Below are positions 36,901 through 45,654 of a DNA stretch of 64,000 bases, in pieces. The notes below the pieces were generated by a model, which was given only the letters and a program-made list of their open reading frames with translations, made no database searches and was not told the DNA's origin. The stretch comes from Meridianimarinicoccus aquatilis (GTDB lineage: Bacteria > Pseudomonadota > Alphaproteobacteria > Rhodobacterales > Rhodobacteraceae): assembly GCF_004358675.1 (NCBI RefSeq), contig NZ_SMZO01000016.1, forward strand, positions 1-64,000, read 5' to 3'. Position numbers and translations under genes: made by a program. Each line of letters starts with the position of its first letter. Within the stretch, counting starts at the first letter, position 1.

Positions 36901-36918
36901 CACGCCGGGGGAGGCGTG
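36901..36918 (+). other. Short hairpin in the leader of the FIST gene
   Basis: CACGCC (36901-36906) and GGCGTG (36913-36918) form a perfect six-base stem with a G-rich loop, nine bases before the strong GGAGGAAG ribosome site of the next gene. It may act as an RNA structure or a weak terminator/processing site after the response regulator gene. No T-tract follows. Confidence 0.3.
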
Positions 36919-36932
36919 AGCGGAGGAAGCAA

Positions 36933-38129
36933 ATGGTTGTCAGCCCAAAAAGGCCGACGCCGGACGTAGAATGTGCGACTACTGAAATCGTCCGTCGTGC
37001 GTCTGTTAGGTCAAATCACCAGGGCGCTGTTTCGTACTTGGCAAAAACGCTTGGCGGTGATCTTGGGCAGGTAATGCTGTTCATAGACCCTGAAGCTGAC
37101 TTTGACCGGATCATCAGCGAAGCCGACGAAGCCTTTGCTCCGGCTAGCGTTATCGCATGCACGACCGCTGGTGAGATCGGCGTCGAGGGATATACCGATG
37201 GGGAAATTGTCGCCATTGGTTTCCCGGCGCAGCATTTCATGGTGTCGACGTTACTCATAACGGATCTGGACAAGCTTCGGTCCCATGATGTGATTGGCGA
37301 GGTGATCAGAACTCGCATGGCGCTGGATGCGCGCACGCCTCACTTTCCCCACGCGTTTGCGTTTGTGATGGTGGATGGGCTGTCGCGGTGCGAGGATCAA
37401 TTGATGTCTTGTCTGGCGTCAGGGCTGTCCACGCTTCCGGTCTTTGGTGGGTCCGCCGGCGATGGGGTTCGGTTCGAAAACACCCGGATTTCCATTGACG
37501 GCAGCTGCTATCGCAATGCGGCAATCGTCAGTTTTGTACGTACAGATTGCCCCGTGCGCGTTTTCAGTCTGAACCATCTGGATCCGGGGACGGAACGCAT
37601 GGTGGTCACAAAGGCGAACCCGTCGCACCGCATGGTACAAGAAATCAACGCCCGACCAGCGGCGCGCGAATACGCCCGTATTCTCGGCAAGAACCCAGAC
37701 TTCCTTAGCCAGTTCACCTTTGCCGCGCATCCGTTGGTCGTTCGGGTGGGGGGGCAGCACCATGTGCGAGCAATCCAGCGCGTGACAGAGGATGGTGCCC
37801 TTGTTTTCTTTTCCGCCATTGACGAAGGGATTGTTCTGACCCTCGCCAAGGTTGGCGATATCGCTGCGCATCTTGACGCCGCGATGGAGGATATTTCCGG
37901 GGATGGTGAGGTTGACATGATCCTTGCTTGCGACTGCTTATTGCGCAGGATCGAAGCGACTCAAAAACAGGCGGCGCGGGATATGTCAGGCACCTTGGTC
38001 AAGAACCGGGTCATGGGGTTCAACACCTATGGCGAGCAGGTTGGCGCAAAACACGTGAACCAGACCATGACCGGCGTCGCGATTTATGCGCCGATATCGG
38101 CGTTTGCCCCGGTCAATAGGCAGGACTGA
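36933..38129 (+). CDS. FIST-domain sensor protein (NosP-like)
   Basis: A strong GGAGGAAGCAA site precedes ATG 36933. The 398-residue protein has an N-terminal FIST_N region (VMLFIDPEADFDRIIS, ACTTAGEIGVEGYTDGEIVAIGF, GLSTLPVFGGSAGDGVRF) and a FIST_C region from about 240 (NARPAAREYARILGKNP, HPLVVRVGGQHHVRAIQ), and ends in DCLLRRIE and MTGVAIYAP. NosP in Pseudomonas and Shewanella is a FIST protein that binds haem and nitric oxide and controls a co-encoded kinase. Here the kinase gene follows after four bases, so the same pairing exists. The haem or ligand residue was not identified; FIST proteins may instead sense amino acids or other small ligands. Confidence 0.85.
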   Translation: MVVSPKRPTPDVECATTEIVRRASVRSNHQGAVSYLAKTLGGDLGQVMLFIDPEADFDRIISEADEAFAPASVIACTTAGEIGVEGYTDGEIVAIGFPAQHFMVSTLLITDLDKLRSHDVIGEVIRTRMALDARTPHFPHAFAFVMVDGLSRCEDQLMSCLASGLSTLPVFGGSAGDGVRFENTRISIDGSCYRNAAIVSFVRTDCPVRVFSLNHLDPGTERMVVTKANPSHRMVQEINARPAAREYARILGKNPDFLSQFTFAAHPLVVRVGGQHHVRAIQRVTEDGALVFFSAIDEGIVLTLAKVGDIAAHLDAAMEDISGDGEVDMILACDCLLRRIEATQKQAARDMSGTLVKNRVMGFNTYGEQVGAKHVNQTMTGVAIYAPISAFAPVNRQD

Positions 38130-38133
38130 CCCC

Positions 38134-40371
38134 GTGTCCTGGCATTTGGTCGATCCGAACGAACCGCTTGAAGAACAGCATGCAAGATTGCTTGTGATCA
38201 CCGATGCGCTGATGCGCAGGGTGGAACAAGAAATGGACGATGTAGGCGAAGCATACGCCCAGTTTGAACGCGCGGTCATACTGGAAGACCAAGTAAAACA
38301 GCGCACGGCCGAGCTTGAACACGCGCTGAGCCTTCTTAATCAGTCCAACGCTCAACTGGCAGAGGCAAGCCGGGAAGCCGACGCCGCGCGCTCTGATCTT
38401 TCAAGCGCGATTGAAGCGGTGCGCGAAGGCTTCGCGATGTTCAATTCCGACGATGTCATGGTTATGTGCAACAGCCGCTTCGGGCAGCAAATTCGCGATG
38501 TGCAGCCAAACTTGAAGCCCGGCTTGCACTTCAACGAGTATGTTTTGCTGGTCAGTCAGTCGCAGTTTCTAGAGCTTCCGCACGGTATGACGCGCTCGGG
38601 ATGGGTATCGCGGCGAATGCAGCGACACGCAGACACGCATGTCATGTTCAACGTTGAGCTAAAGGATGACCACTGGCTGCAGGTCAGCGAACACCGCACA
38701 CCGGGTGGTGGGACTGTGATGCTTCAGACTGACATCACCGATGTGATCCGGATCGGGCGCGAGGAACGCGACAAACTGCTGGACGAACAGGCGCGCATGA
38801 TCCGCGCCACACTGGAACATCTGGCGCAGGGTGTCGCGATTTTTGACCGTGGTGGTCGTTTGGTGGGATGGAACAAGCGATTTGTTGAACTGCTGGGTTT
38901 GTCGCCGGTGTACATGCATATCGGAGTGCGGTTTGATCGGCTTGCCGCCGATTTCCGTGAACGGTTCTCAATTTCGCACGAAGGGTTCCTTGACGCTTTG
39001 GAACGTTGGCGCGGCGATGTGATCCGCGAGACGCCCCTGTCGTTTGAACTGGTGGGACCCAGCCGCCAGACATTGCATGCGTTCACACGGCAGATGCCCG
39101 ATGGTGGGTTCGTTATCTCGCTCACCGATGTCACAGCAGAGCGCGAAGCAACGCGCGCCCTGTCCATTGCCAATGAGACGCTCGAAGCGCGGGTTGTGGA
39201 ACGGACGCTAGAACTGGAAGACGCGCTTGACGCGGCAGAGCGGGCGAATGCGTCAAAGTCCCGTTTCGTCGCTGCGGCCAGTCATGACCTTTTGCAACCG
39301 TTGTCGGCGGCAAAGCTCTATCTCGCATCGGCATCTGATGGTGATGCCAACCCACTGTTGGCAAAGGCTGGGCGCGCGCTTGAAAGTGTTGAGCTGATCA
39401 TCGATGCGTTGCTGGATATCTCAAAGTTGGACAGCGGGTCAGCTCAGTTCGATTTCCGCGTCGTTGCTTTGAACGAGGTGCTGTTGCCGCTTCGTGATCA
39501 GTTCAGCCCTCTGGCCGCTGAAAAGGGGCTCGACCTGCGCGTGGTGCCCAGCGACTTGGCCGTTCGGACCGACCCGTCTTATTTGCGGCGCATCCTGCAA
39601 AACCTGATGGGCAACGCCCTGAGATATACCAAGACGGGCAAGGTTCTGGTTGGTGTGCGCCGGATGCGCGACGCTGTGCGCCTGGAAGTTTGGGACACTG
39701 GCATCGGAATTGCCGAAGAAGATCAGGAGCTTATATTTCAAGAATTCAAGCGGCTTGATACGTCTGTCAGTGCGAATGAAGGCCTTGGCCTTGGTCTGGC
39801 CATCGTGGAACGCGCCTGTGCAAGGCTGGGTCATCCGCTGGGGCTGTGGAGTGAGGAAGGCAAGGGAAGCGGCTTTTTCGTAAACCTGCCGATAGCGGAT
39901 GATGCGACCGGCGCGGCGCAAACGCTGTTGCCCAAAGTATCCGCCGGGTGGCGGTTGAAAAACCGAGGCATGATTGTGCTGTTGGTTGAAGATGACAACG
40001 AGTTGCGGCGCGCGATCACGGTTCTTTTGGGCAAGTGGGATGTCAGTGTTCTTGACGCAGCCAACGCGGAAGAGGCGATCGGCCTATTGGACGAGATCGA
40101 GATTTCCCCCGATGCGGTGCTGGTCGATTTTCAACTTGGCGGCGGTATGGATGGTGTTGCGCTGGCTTTGGCGTTGTTCGATCGTCATGGCGGAATGCCC
40201 ACGTGTATTCTGTCGGCCAATCGCTCACCTGAGTTGCGCTTGCGCTGCGCCGAATCTGGGCTGCAATTGATTTCCAAACCCATTGATGCAGGCAAACTGG
40301 AACGGTTTTTGCTGGGCGCATTGCCGGACGCCGAGGCAGAGCGCCAAGCGACAGGGCGCGCAATCGACTGA
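38134..40371 (+). CDS. PAS-containing hybrid histidine kinase, NahK-like
   Basis: GTG 38134 starts four bases after the FIST stop with a purine-rich upstream region. The 745-residue cytosolic protein has an N-terminal coiled coil (to about 90), PAS domains at about 95-210 and 225-345, a second coiled coil, and HisKA with His384 (ASHDLLQPLSAAKLYL). HATPase motifs follow (LMGNALRYT, DTGIGIAEEDQELIF, GLGLGLAIVE). A C-terminal receiver begins near 613 with Asp665 (LVDFQLGG). The layout matches NahK/ErcS'-type kinases paired with NosP. No membrane segment is seen, consistent with a partner protein supplying the signal. Output could be through the LuxR-type regulator upstream. Confidence 0.93.
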   Translation: MSWHLVDPNEPLEEQHARLLVITDALMRRVEQEMDDVGEAYAQFERAVILEDQVKQRTAELEHALSLLNQSNAQLAEASREADAARSDLSSAIEAVREGFAMFNSDDVMVMCNSRFGQQIRDVQPNLKPGLHFNEYVLLVSQSQFLELPHGMTRSGWVSRRMQRHADTHVMFNVELKDDHWLQVSEHRTPGGGTVMLQTDITDVIRIGREERDKLLDEQARMIRATLEHLAQGVAIFDRGGRLVGWNKRFVELLGLSPVYMHIGVRFDRLAADFRERFSISHEGFLDALERWRGDVIRETPLSFELVGPSRQTLHAFTRQMPDGGFVISLTDVTAEREATRALSIANETLEARVVERTLELEDALDAAERANASKSRFVAAASHDLLQPLSAAKLYLASASDGDANPLLAKAGRALESVELIIDALLDISKLDSGSAQFDFRVVALNEVLLPLRDQFSPLAAEKGLDLRVVPSDLAVRTDPSYLRRILQNLMGNALRYTKTGKVLVGVRRMRDAVRLEVWDTGIGIAEEDQELIFQEFKRLDTSVSANEGLGLGLAIVERACARLGHPLGLWSEEGKGSGFFVNLPIADDATGAAQTLLPKVSAGWRLKNRGMIVLLVEDDNELRRAITVLLGKWDVSVLDAANAEEAIGLLDEIEISPDAVLVDFQLGGGMDGVALALALFDRHGGMPTCILSANRSPELRLRCAESGLQLISKPIDAGKLERFLLGALPDAEAERQATGRAID

Positions 40372-40373
40372 AC

Positions 40374-40431
40374 CTGTCGCGCGGGGGCCTGTGCGACCAA
40401 GGTCGCCCTGTGGTCGCGCGATGGCCGACAG
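40374..40431 (+). terminator. Nested inverted repeats after the hybrid kinase gene
   Basis: CTGTCG (40374-40379) pairs with CGACAG (40426-40431). Inside it GCGACCA (40393-40399) pairs with TGGTCGC (40411-40417), and GCGACC/GGTCGC (40393-40406) forms a competing tight hairpin. The structure begins three bases after the kinase stop and is very GC-rich, but no T-tract follows. It may be a terminator or a processing/stability element; alternative folds are possible. Confidence 0.4.
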
Positions 40432-40537
40432 CGGGCGGGGATGGTGCAAGAGTTTGCCATAATTCGGCGCTGCGGCACGCGGGAAGTAATTGTTTCAACG
40501 TATATTTCAGGCCAACAGTTCTGGCGGACCGGTCTTA

Positions 40538-40553
40538 CGCCTTAGCTTAGGCG
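40538..40553. promoter_or_regulatory. 16-base near-perfect palindrome upstream of pedF
   Basis: The segment CGCCTTAGCTTAGGCG is palindromic at seven of eight position pairs. Its centre is about 96 bases before the cytochrome start. LuxR-type response regulators bind such dyads, and a related eight-base dyad occurs before the regulator gene (36177-36184). Binding is inferred. Confidence 0.4.
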
Positions 40554-40641
40554 CTGCGATGCAGCACCCCCACGATGGTCGAATGGCGAGAGTGCCCTTT
40601 GTGGGCGATGCTACGGCAAATCAAATCCGGAGGAGACCGAG

Positions 40642-41349
40642 ATGACTTCCCAGCCGCGCCTGATCGCTCACTTACTGCCCGCCTTGTCCGCTGCCGCGTT
40701 TGCGGCTGCGTTGTCCGCTGGGGTTGCTCATGCCCACGGCGATGTCGCCCCTCAGCCGGTGGACACGGCCGCCTTGCCTGACGTTGGCGAAGAATGGCTG
40801 ACCGAAAATCCTTACCGGGCCGAAGCCGTTGGCGAAGATATCTGGCGGAAAGCCGTGGATATCGGAGCGTCAGGTTACATCCAGAATTGTGCGCGCTGCC
40901 ACGGATTGGAAGTCATCTCGGGCGGCTTGGCCCCGGATCTGCGCTATCTTGAAGCCTCGGAATATGACGATGAATGGTATGTCGAGCGTTTTCGCGTCGG
41001 CTACACACAAGGGGGCATAACCAAGATGCCCGCCTTTGACGAAGTGCTGGGCCAAAAAGCTGGTTGGGCGATCCGCACCTACATCGAGACCCGCCCAGAT
41101 GACTTGGCTGTGGCAGAGGTTTCAGACGAGTTGAAAGCCATGCGCGACGATCTGCTGGATGCCGAAGGCGATGACGAGGCTGCGATGGTCGATCGGCTGA
41201 TGGATATCGCGTCGCAGATCGAAACCCTGTCCGGTGCGCCGATCGCCGACAGTATTGCCCTGCGCGCGGCACTTGTGCTGCAGGAGGATCCGACTGCCCA
41301 TAAGCAGGCTGCTGAAATCCTGACTGTTGGTCTGTCCGCAGCTCAGTAA
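40642..41349 (+). CDS. pedF: Cytochrome c-550 PedF, electron acceptor in PQQ-alcohol oxidation
   Basis: GGAGGAG sits upstream of ATG 40642. The 235-residue product has a signal peptide ending at AHA and begins the mature protein HGDVAPQPVDTAALP, a pattern typical of PedF. A single haem site CARCH (about residue 90) and an axial Met in GGITKMPAF follow. A charged C-terminal helical segment (YIETRPDDLAV...) is longer than in simple c-type cytochromes. PedF accepts electrons from PQQ ethanol/methanol dehydrogenases in the periplasm. A PQQ dehydrogenase gene lies at 62214-63980 in the same window, although 21 kb away. The FIST/kinase/regulator genes upstream make coordinated control plausible. 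Confidence 0.85.
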   Translation: MTSQPRLIAHLLPALSAAAFAAALSAGVAHAHGDVAPQPVDTAALPDVGEEWLTENPYRAEAVGEDIWRKAVDIGASGYIQNCARCHGLEVISGGLAPDLRYLEASEYDDEWYVERFRVGYTQGGITKMPAFDEVLGQKAGWAIRTYIETRPDDLAVAEVSDELKAMRDDLLDAEGDDEAAMVDRLMDIASQIETLSGAPIADSIALRAALVLQEDPTAHKQAAEILTVGLSAAQ

Positions 41350-41371
41350 GCGGCCGGTCCGGGCGGCTGGC

Positions 41372-43231
41372 TCAGCGCCAGTCGCTCGGTGACAATCCAT
41401 AGGTCTTGATCCGCGAATAGAGCGTGGTGGGCCGAATGCCCAAAAGCGCCGCCGCGCCGTTCGGTCCCGCTACTCGCCCGCCGGTTTCGCGCAGGCAAGT
41501 GATCAGGTTCAGCACTTTCATCTGTTCGATCTCTGCTTCGGTCAGCACGCTGCCGGTTCCACGCGGCTCTGGGTTTGGCCCGGTACGCAATTCGACAATC
41601 AGCTTGCCTTCGGTGGAGACAATCGCGCCGCGTTCAATCACGTTGGCCAATTCGCGCACATTTCCGGGCCAGGGATATCGTGTCAGAGTGCGCATCGTTC
41701 CTTCCGTGATGATCGGTGTGCGGCGGTTGAGCCGTTTGCAGGCGAGTCGCAGCAAATGCGCAGCCAGAAGCGGGATGTCATCCGTTCGTTCGCGCAATGG
41801 CGTGAAGTGGATCGGAAAGACATTTAGGTAGAAATACAGATCTTCGCGGAACCGCCCGGCAGCCACTTCGCGTTCAAGGTTCCGGCTGCTAGAGGCAATA
41901 ACCCTCAGGTCGATCTGCCGGGCACGGGTGTCGCCAAGGCGGCGCACTTCACCCGACTGCAACGCGCTCAGTAACTGCCCCTGACTTTCCATGGTCAACT
42001 CGGTCACATCATCCAGATGAAGTGTCCCGCCATGGGCCAGTTCCAGTTTGCCCGGGGCATCGCGCAAAGCACCGGGAAAAGCCCCGCGCATGTGCCCGAA
42101 GAGTTCGCTGTCCAAGGTGTCGGGCGAGACGGATCCACATTTGAAGTGAATCAACGGCCGCCGTCGCCGGTCGCTGTCCTTATGAATGGCGGATGCGACC
42201 AACGCCTTGCCGGTGCCTGCCTCGCCAGTGATCAGAACATTGGCAGCAGTGCGTGACACCATTTCGATCTTGGCCAGCACCTGTAGCGTGGCAGGGGATG
42301 TGCCGATAATGTCGTGATGTGCCCGTTCCGAAATGATCGCTTCCTGCAGATAGGCGTTTTCCTGTTCCAGCCTGTCGCGCAGGGCCGCGACCTCGTCCAT
42401 GGCCTCGCGCAGAAGCCGCTCGTTTTTCTTGCGCTCGGTGATGTCGCGAAAGATGACAACCGCGCCGGCCAGCACCTTTTGATCATAGATGGGGGTGGAT
42501 ACATATTCGACCCGAATGGGCCGCCCGTCTTTGCGCCAGAAGACCTCGTCTTCGATCCGATTGACCTGTTCAAAGCGGAACGATTGATAAATCGGGCAGT
42601 CGTGCGACGGGTAGTGGTCGCCGTTCAAATGGTGATGATGGATCTGGGAATGAATATCGTGGCCAAGCAGGTCTTCGGCGGTCCAGCCCAGCATTTCCTG
42701 AGCGGCGCGGTTGACGAATGTGGTTTTGCCATCTGCATTCACGCCATAGATGCCTTCGCCGGCCGCATTGAGGATCAACTGATTTTGCCGCTCCAGTTCG
42801 GAAAAGAACGCCTGCGCCCGGTGCCATTCGAACAGGCCGGCACGCTGAATTTCGGCCGCTTCGGCGATGCGGGCGCGCAGCTCCAGTTCCTTGAGATCTA
42901 TAAATGTCAGCAGCAGATGCGGCGTGTCGCGACGGGGCAAGAGTTTGCCGCGCAGCTCCAGCGTCAACGGGCTGCCATCACTGGCACAGAGCGCGACCTT
43001 TCGTGACCAAGCCGACCCGCGATGAGCGACCTCGTCGGCAAAAACGACCATCTGCGCCGGGCCATCAGGCAAGTGCCGAGAAAAAAGCCCACCCTGCGCC
43101 GCATCGAGTTGAAGGAGGGCAATGGCCTGTTCATTCGCGGCAAGGATCGTGTCGCTGGCCGGATCAAGGATGAGCGTCGGAGTGAGCGATAACAGCGCAC
43201 GGGAATCGTTTTCAGGGCGATGTGTGTTCAT
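41372..43231 (-). CDS. PAS/AAA+/Fis-type enhancer-binding regulator with altered GAFTGA loop
   Basis: The 619-residue protein has two N-terminal PAS regions (about 10-130 and 150-280), an AAA+ domain with Walker A GEAGTGK near 336-342, and a C-terminal Fis-type HTH (GAAALLGIRPTTLYSRI). Residues 383-388 read GAFPGA, so the Thr of the sigma-54-contact motif GAFTGA is Pro. Walker B is LDD rather than the usual LDE near 406. Such changes occur in bEBP-like proteins that do not use sigma-54. It is divergent from the cyanate operon, with two tandem palindromes between them, so it probably regulates that operon. The PAS sensory input is unknown. Confidence 0.85.
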   Translation of the reverse strand: MNTHRPENDSRALLSLTPTLILDPASDTILAANEQAIALLQLDAAQGGLFSRHLPDGPAQMVVFADEVAHRGSAWSRKVALCASDGSPLTLELRGKLLPRRDTPHLLLTFIDLKELELRARIAEAAEIQRAGLFEWHRAQAFFSELERQNQLILNAAGEGIYGVNADGKTTFVNRAAQEMLGWTAEDLLGHDIHSQIHHHHLNGDHYPSHDCPIYQSFRFEQVNRIEDEVFWRKDGRPIRVEYVSTPIYDQKVLAGAVVIFRDITERKKNERLLREAMDEVAALRDRLEQENAYLQEAIISERAHHDIIGTSPATLQVLAKIEMVSRTAANVLITGEAGTGKALVASAIHKDSDRRRRPLIHFKCGSVSPDTLDSELFGHMRGAFPGALRDAPGKLELAHGGTLHLDDVTELTMESQGQLLSALQSGEVRRLGDTRARQIDLRVIASSSRNLEREVAAGRFREDLYFYLNVFPIHFTPLRERTDDIPLLAAHLLRLACKRLNRRTPIITEGTMRTLTRYPWPGNVRELANVIERGAIVSTEGKLIVELRTGPNPEPRGTGSVLTEAEIEQMKVLNLITCLRETGGRVAGPNGAAALLGIRPTTLYSRIKTYGLSPSDWR

Positions 43232-43266
43232 GAGGGTAGGGCGCCATGCCGCTGCAGCAAAAGCAA

Positions 43267-43297
43267 TACGAAAAATCGTAAGTTATGAAATTTCGTA
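43267..43297. promoter_or_regulatory. Two tandem 14-base palindromes upstream of cynA, probable regulator sites
   Basis: TACGAAAAATCGTA (43267-43280) and TATGAAATTTCGTA (43284-43297) are dyads of the same consensus TAYGAAAWWTCGTA. Their centres are 17 bases apart. They lie in the divergent gap between the regulator and the cyanate operon. No sigma-54 GG-N10-GC promoter was found near them. Confidence 0.55.
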
Positions 43298-43435
43298 AAT
43301 TCTGTTGGCGGAATAAAGAGGCTTAATGAAGTATAAACATGCACTTATAAGCTTACGCCCAAACGTAGTTTTTCGCTTCATGCAACGCGGCTGCTGTTCA
43401 AGACTGAGATAAAGATCAGCAGTTGGGGTTAAGCG

Positions 43436-44809
43436 ATGACAATCAAGAGTTTGGGAAATCCGTTCTCGGCGAAGAGTGACCTGCGGCACGGTGCAGATTG
43501 CGGATGCCACTCGTGCAAGCAGACCGACGCGACTGCTCACACGCAGATGAGCAGCGAAGACATGCTGGACCGGGCCATTGAAAGTGCCGTTGTCCGGTCC
43601 GTCTTTGGGCAAAGCGACATCGGCCGCCGATCGTTCATGGGGATGCTGGGGGGCGGCACGGTCGCTGCGGCGCTGGCGTCCGTCTTTCCAATGGACAAGG
43701 TGAAGGCTGCAATCCTTGACGATCTCGGACCGCCCGAGAAAACGGACCTATCCATCGGCTTCGTTCCCATTACCTGTGCCACGCCGATCATCATGGCGCA
43801 GCCCATGGGCTTCTACGAACGCTACGGGCTGAACGCGCAGGTCATCAAAACGGCGGGTTGGGCCGTGGCGCGCGACAAATCGCTTTCCGGCGAATATGAC
43901 GCCAGCCACATGCTGACCCCGATGCCCTTGGCAATGACGCTTGGCGCTGGGTCGGTTGCCGAACCCTACATCATGCCAGCAGTCGAGAACATCAATGGCC
44001 AGGCCATCGTTCTGAGCAACGAGCACTTGGACAAGCGTGATCCGAAGCAGTGGAAAGGCTTCACATTCGGCGTTCCGTTCGAATATTCCATGCACAACTT
44101 CTTGCTGCGCTACTATGTGGCAGAGTTTGGGTTGGACCCGGATGTTGATATCCAGATCCGCGTTGTGCCGCCGCCCGAAATGGTGGCCAACCTGCGCGCC
44201 GGGAACCTTGATGGGTATCTTTCACCTGATCCGTTCAACCAACGGGCTGTCTGGGAAGGGATCGGGTTCATCCACATTCTGACCAAAGAGATCTGGGAAG
44301 GGCACCCGTGCTGCGCCTTTGCTGCGCCGCTATCGTTCGCGACTGAGTTGCCCAACACGTACGGGGCGCTTCTCAAGTCGATCATTGATGCAACCCAGTT
44401 CGCCTCAAACCCGGACAACCGAAAAGAGATTTCGGCAGCGATCGCGCCAACAAACTACCTCAACCAGCCAGTGCCTGTAATCGAGCAGGTTCTGACGGGC
44501 ACATATGCTGACGGTCTGGGTGAAGTGAAACAGGTCCCCGACCGGATCGATTTTGACCCGTTCCCATGGCATTCCATGGGTGTATGGATCCTGACCCAGA
44601 TGAAGCGCTGGGGCTATATCGAAGACCATGTTGACTACAAGGCTGTGGCCGAGCAAGTCTATCTTGCGGCAGACGCCAAGAAGGTCATGGAAGATCTGGG
44701 GTACACCGCGCCTGATGTGACCTACAAATCGCATACGATCATGGGCAAGACCTTTGATCCGGCGAAGCCCGAAGAATACGTGGCCAGCTTCCCAATCGGA
44801 AAAGGCTGA
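43436..44809 (+). CDS. Cyanate/nitrate-type ABC substrate-binding protein (CmpA/NrtA family, CynA)
   Basis: The 457-residue protein has a long Cys-containing leader (residues 15-30) and a Tat-like signal (DIGRRSFMGMLGGG, about 61-75), then the CmpA/NrtA fold: IGFVPITCATPIIMA, YDASHMLTPMPLAMTLG, GKTFDPAKPEEYVAS. Tat export fits a periplasmic or lipid-anchored binding protein that folds before export. It is followed by permease, ATPase and cyanase genes on the same strand with small gaps. So the ligand is most likely cyanate, although nitrate or bicarbonate are alternatives in this family. Confidence 0.88.
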   Translation: MTIKSLGNPFSAKSDLRHGADCGCHSCKQTDATAHTQMSSEDMLDRAIESAVVRSVFGQSDIGRRSFMGMLGGGTVAAALASVFPMDKVKAAILDDLGPPEKTDLSIGFVPITCATPIIMAQPMGFYERYGLNAQVIKTAGWAVARDKSLSGEYDASHMLTPMPLAMTLGAGSVAEPYIMPAVENINGQAIVLSNEHLDKRDPKQWKGFTFGVPFEYSMHNFLLRYYVAEFGLDPDVDIQIRVVPPPEMVANLRAGNLDGYLSPDPFNQRAVWEGIGFIHILTKEIWEGHPCCAFAAPLSFATELPNTYGALLKSIIDATQFASNPDNRKEISAAIAPTNYLNQPVPVIEQVLTGTYADGLGEVKQVPDRIDFDPFPWHSMGVWILTQMKRWGYIEDHVDYKAVAEQVYLAADAKKVMEDLGYTAPDVTYKSHTIMGKTFDPAKPEEYVASFPIGKG

Positions 44810-44811
44810 CC

Positions 44812-45645
44812 ATGGGCAGCTTCAGCCTCAACCAACGAGCGGCGATCTGGTCGCTCGTGATCCTTGTGGTCAGCTTGTTTGTCTGGGAGATGTCGATTCC
44901 CGCCCAGCAAGCGGCAGGTGAGTTGACCGAATACGAACGATTGACCGGGGGTGGCCGGCCCAAGGCGGGCGTACCGCCGCCCAGTCAGGTTCTGGTCAAG
45001 GCGTGGGAGCAGTTGTCGAACCCGTTCTATGACGCCGGGCCAAATGACAAAGGCATCGGCATTCAAATCGGCTATTCGATCTATCGGGTGCTGACCGGCT
45101 ATTCCCTGGCGGCTTTGGTTGCCATTCCGCTGGGCTTCCTGATCGGGATGTCGCCGGTGGCCTACAAGGCGCTCAACCCGTTTATTCAGGTGCTGCGCCC
45201 GATTTCGCCGCTCGCGTGGATGCCGCTTGCCCTGTTCATCATCCAAGACAGCGAAGCTTCGGCGATCTTCGTCATCTTCATATGCTCGATTTGGCCCATG
45301 CTCATCAATACAGCCTTTGGCGTGGCGGGCGTTCGTGCCGACTGGGTCAATGTTGCGCGCACCCATGAACTTGGCCCCTTGCGGACAGCATTCACTGTCA
45401 TCCTGCCTGCCGCTGCGCCAACGATCGTCACCGGGATGCGGATATCTATTGGTATCGCGTGGCTGGTGATCGTGGCGGCCGAGATGCTCGTTGGTGGGAC
45501 CGGCATCGGGTATTACGTCTGGAACGAATGGAACAACCTTGACCTGACTTCTGTGATCTTCTCGATCCTGATGATCGGGGTGGTGGGTATGGCCCTCGAC
45601 GCAGCATTCGGTGTGCTTCAACGCGCCGTCGCTTATGTGGAATAG
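44812..45645 (+). CDS. Cyanate-type ABC transporter permease (NrtB/CynB-like)
   Basis: The 277-residue protein starts two bases after cynA. It has an N-terminal hydrophobic helix, five or six further transmembrane helices and the inner-membrane ABC EAA loop region around residues 175-200 (EAA-like spacing in VARTHELGPLRTAF). This is the single permease type that forms a homodimer in the NrtBCD/SsuC family. It carries cyanate, nitrate or a similar anion together with the adjacent binding protein and ATPase. The C-terminus ends FGVLQRAVAYVE, typical for this group. Confidence 0.9.
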   Translation: MGSFSLNQRAAIWSLVILVVSLFVWEMSIPAQQAAGELTEYERLTGGGRPKAGVPPPSQVLVKAWEQLSNPFYDAGPNDKGIGIQIGYSIYRVLTGYSLAALVAIPLGFLIGMSPVAYKALNPFIQVLRPISPLAWMPLALFIIQDSEASAIFVIFICSIWPMLINTAFGVAGVRADWVNVARTHELGPLRTAFTVILPAAAPTIVTGMRISIGIAWLVIVAAEMLVGGTGIGYYVWNEWNNLDLTSVIFSILMIGVVGMALDAAFGVLQRAVAYVE

Positions 45646-45654
45646 GAGCATTTC

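Noticed and set aside
43232-43435. Sigma-54 promoter for the cyanate operon
   Set aside because: No GG-N10-GC pair with consensus context was found on the plus strand in the gap.
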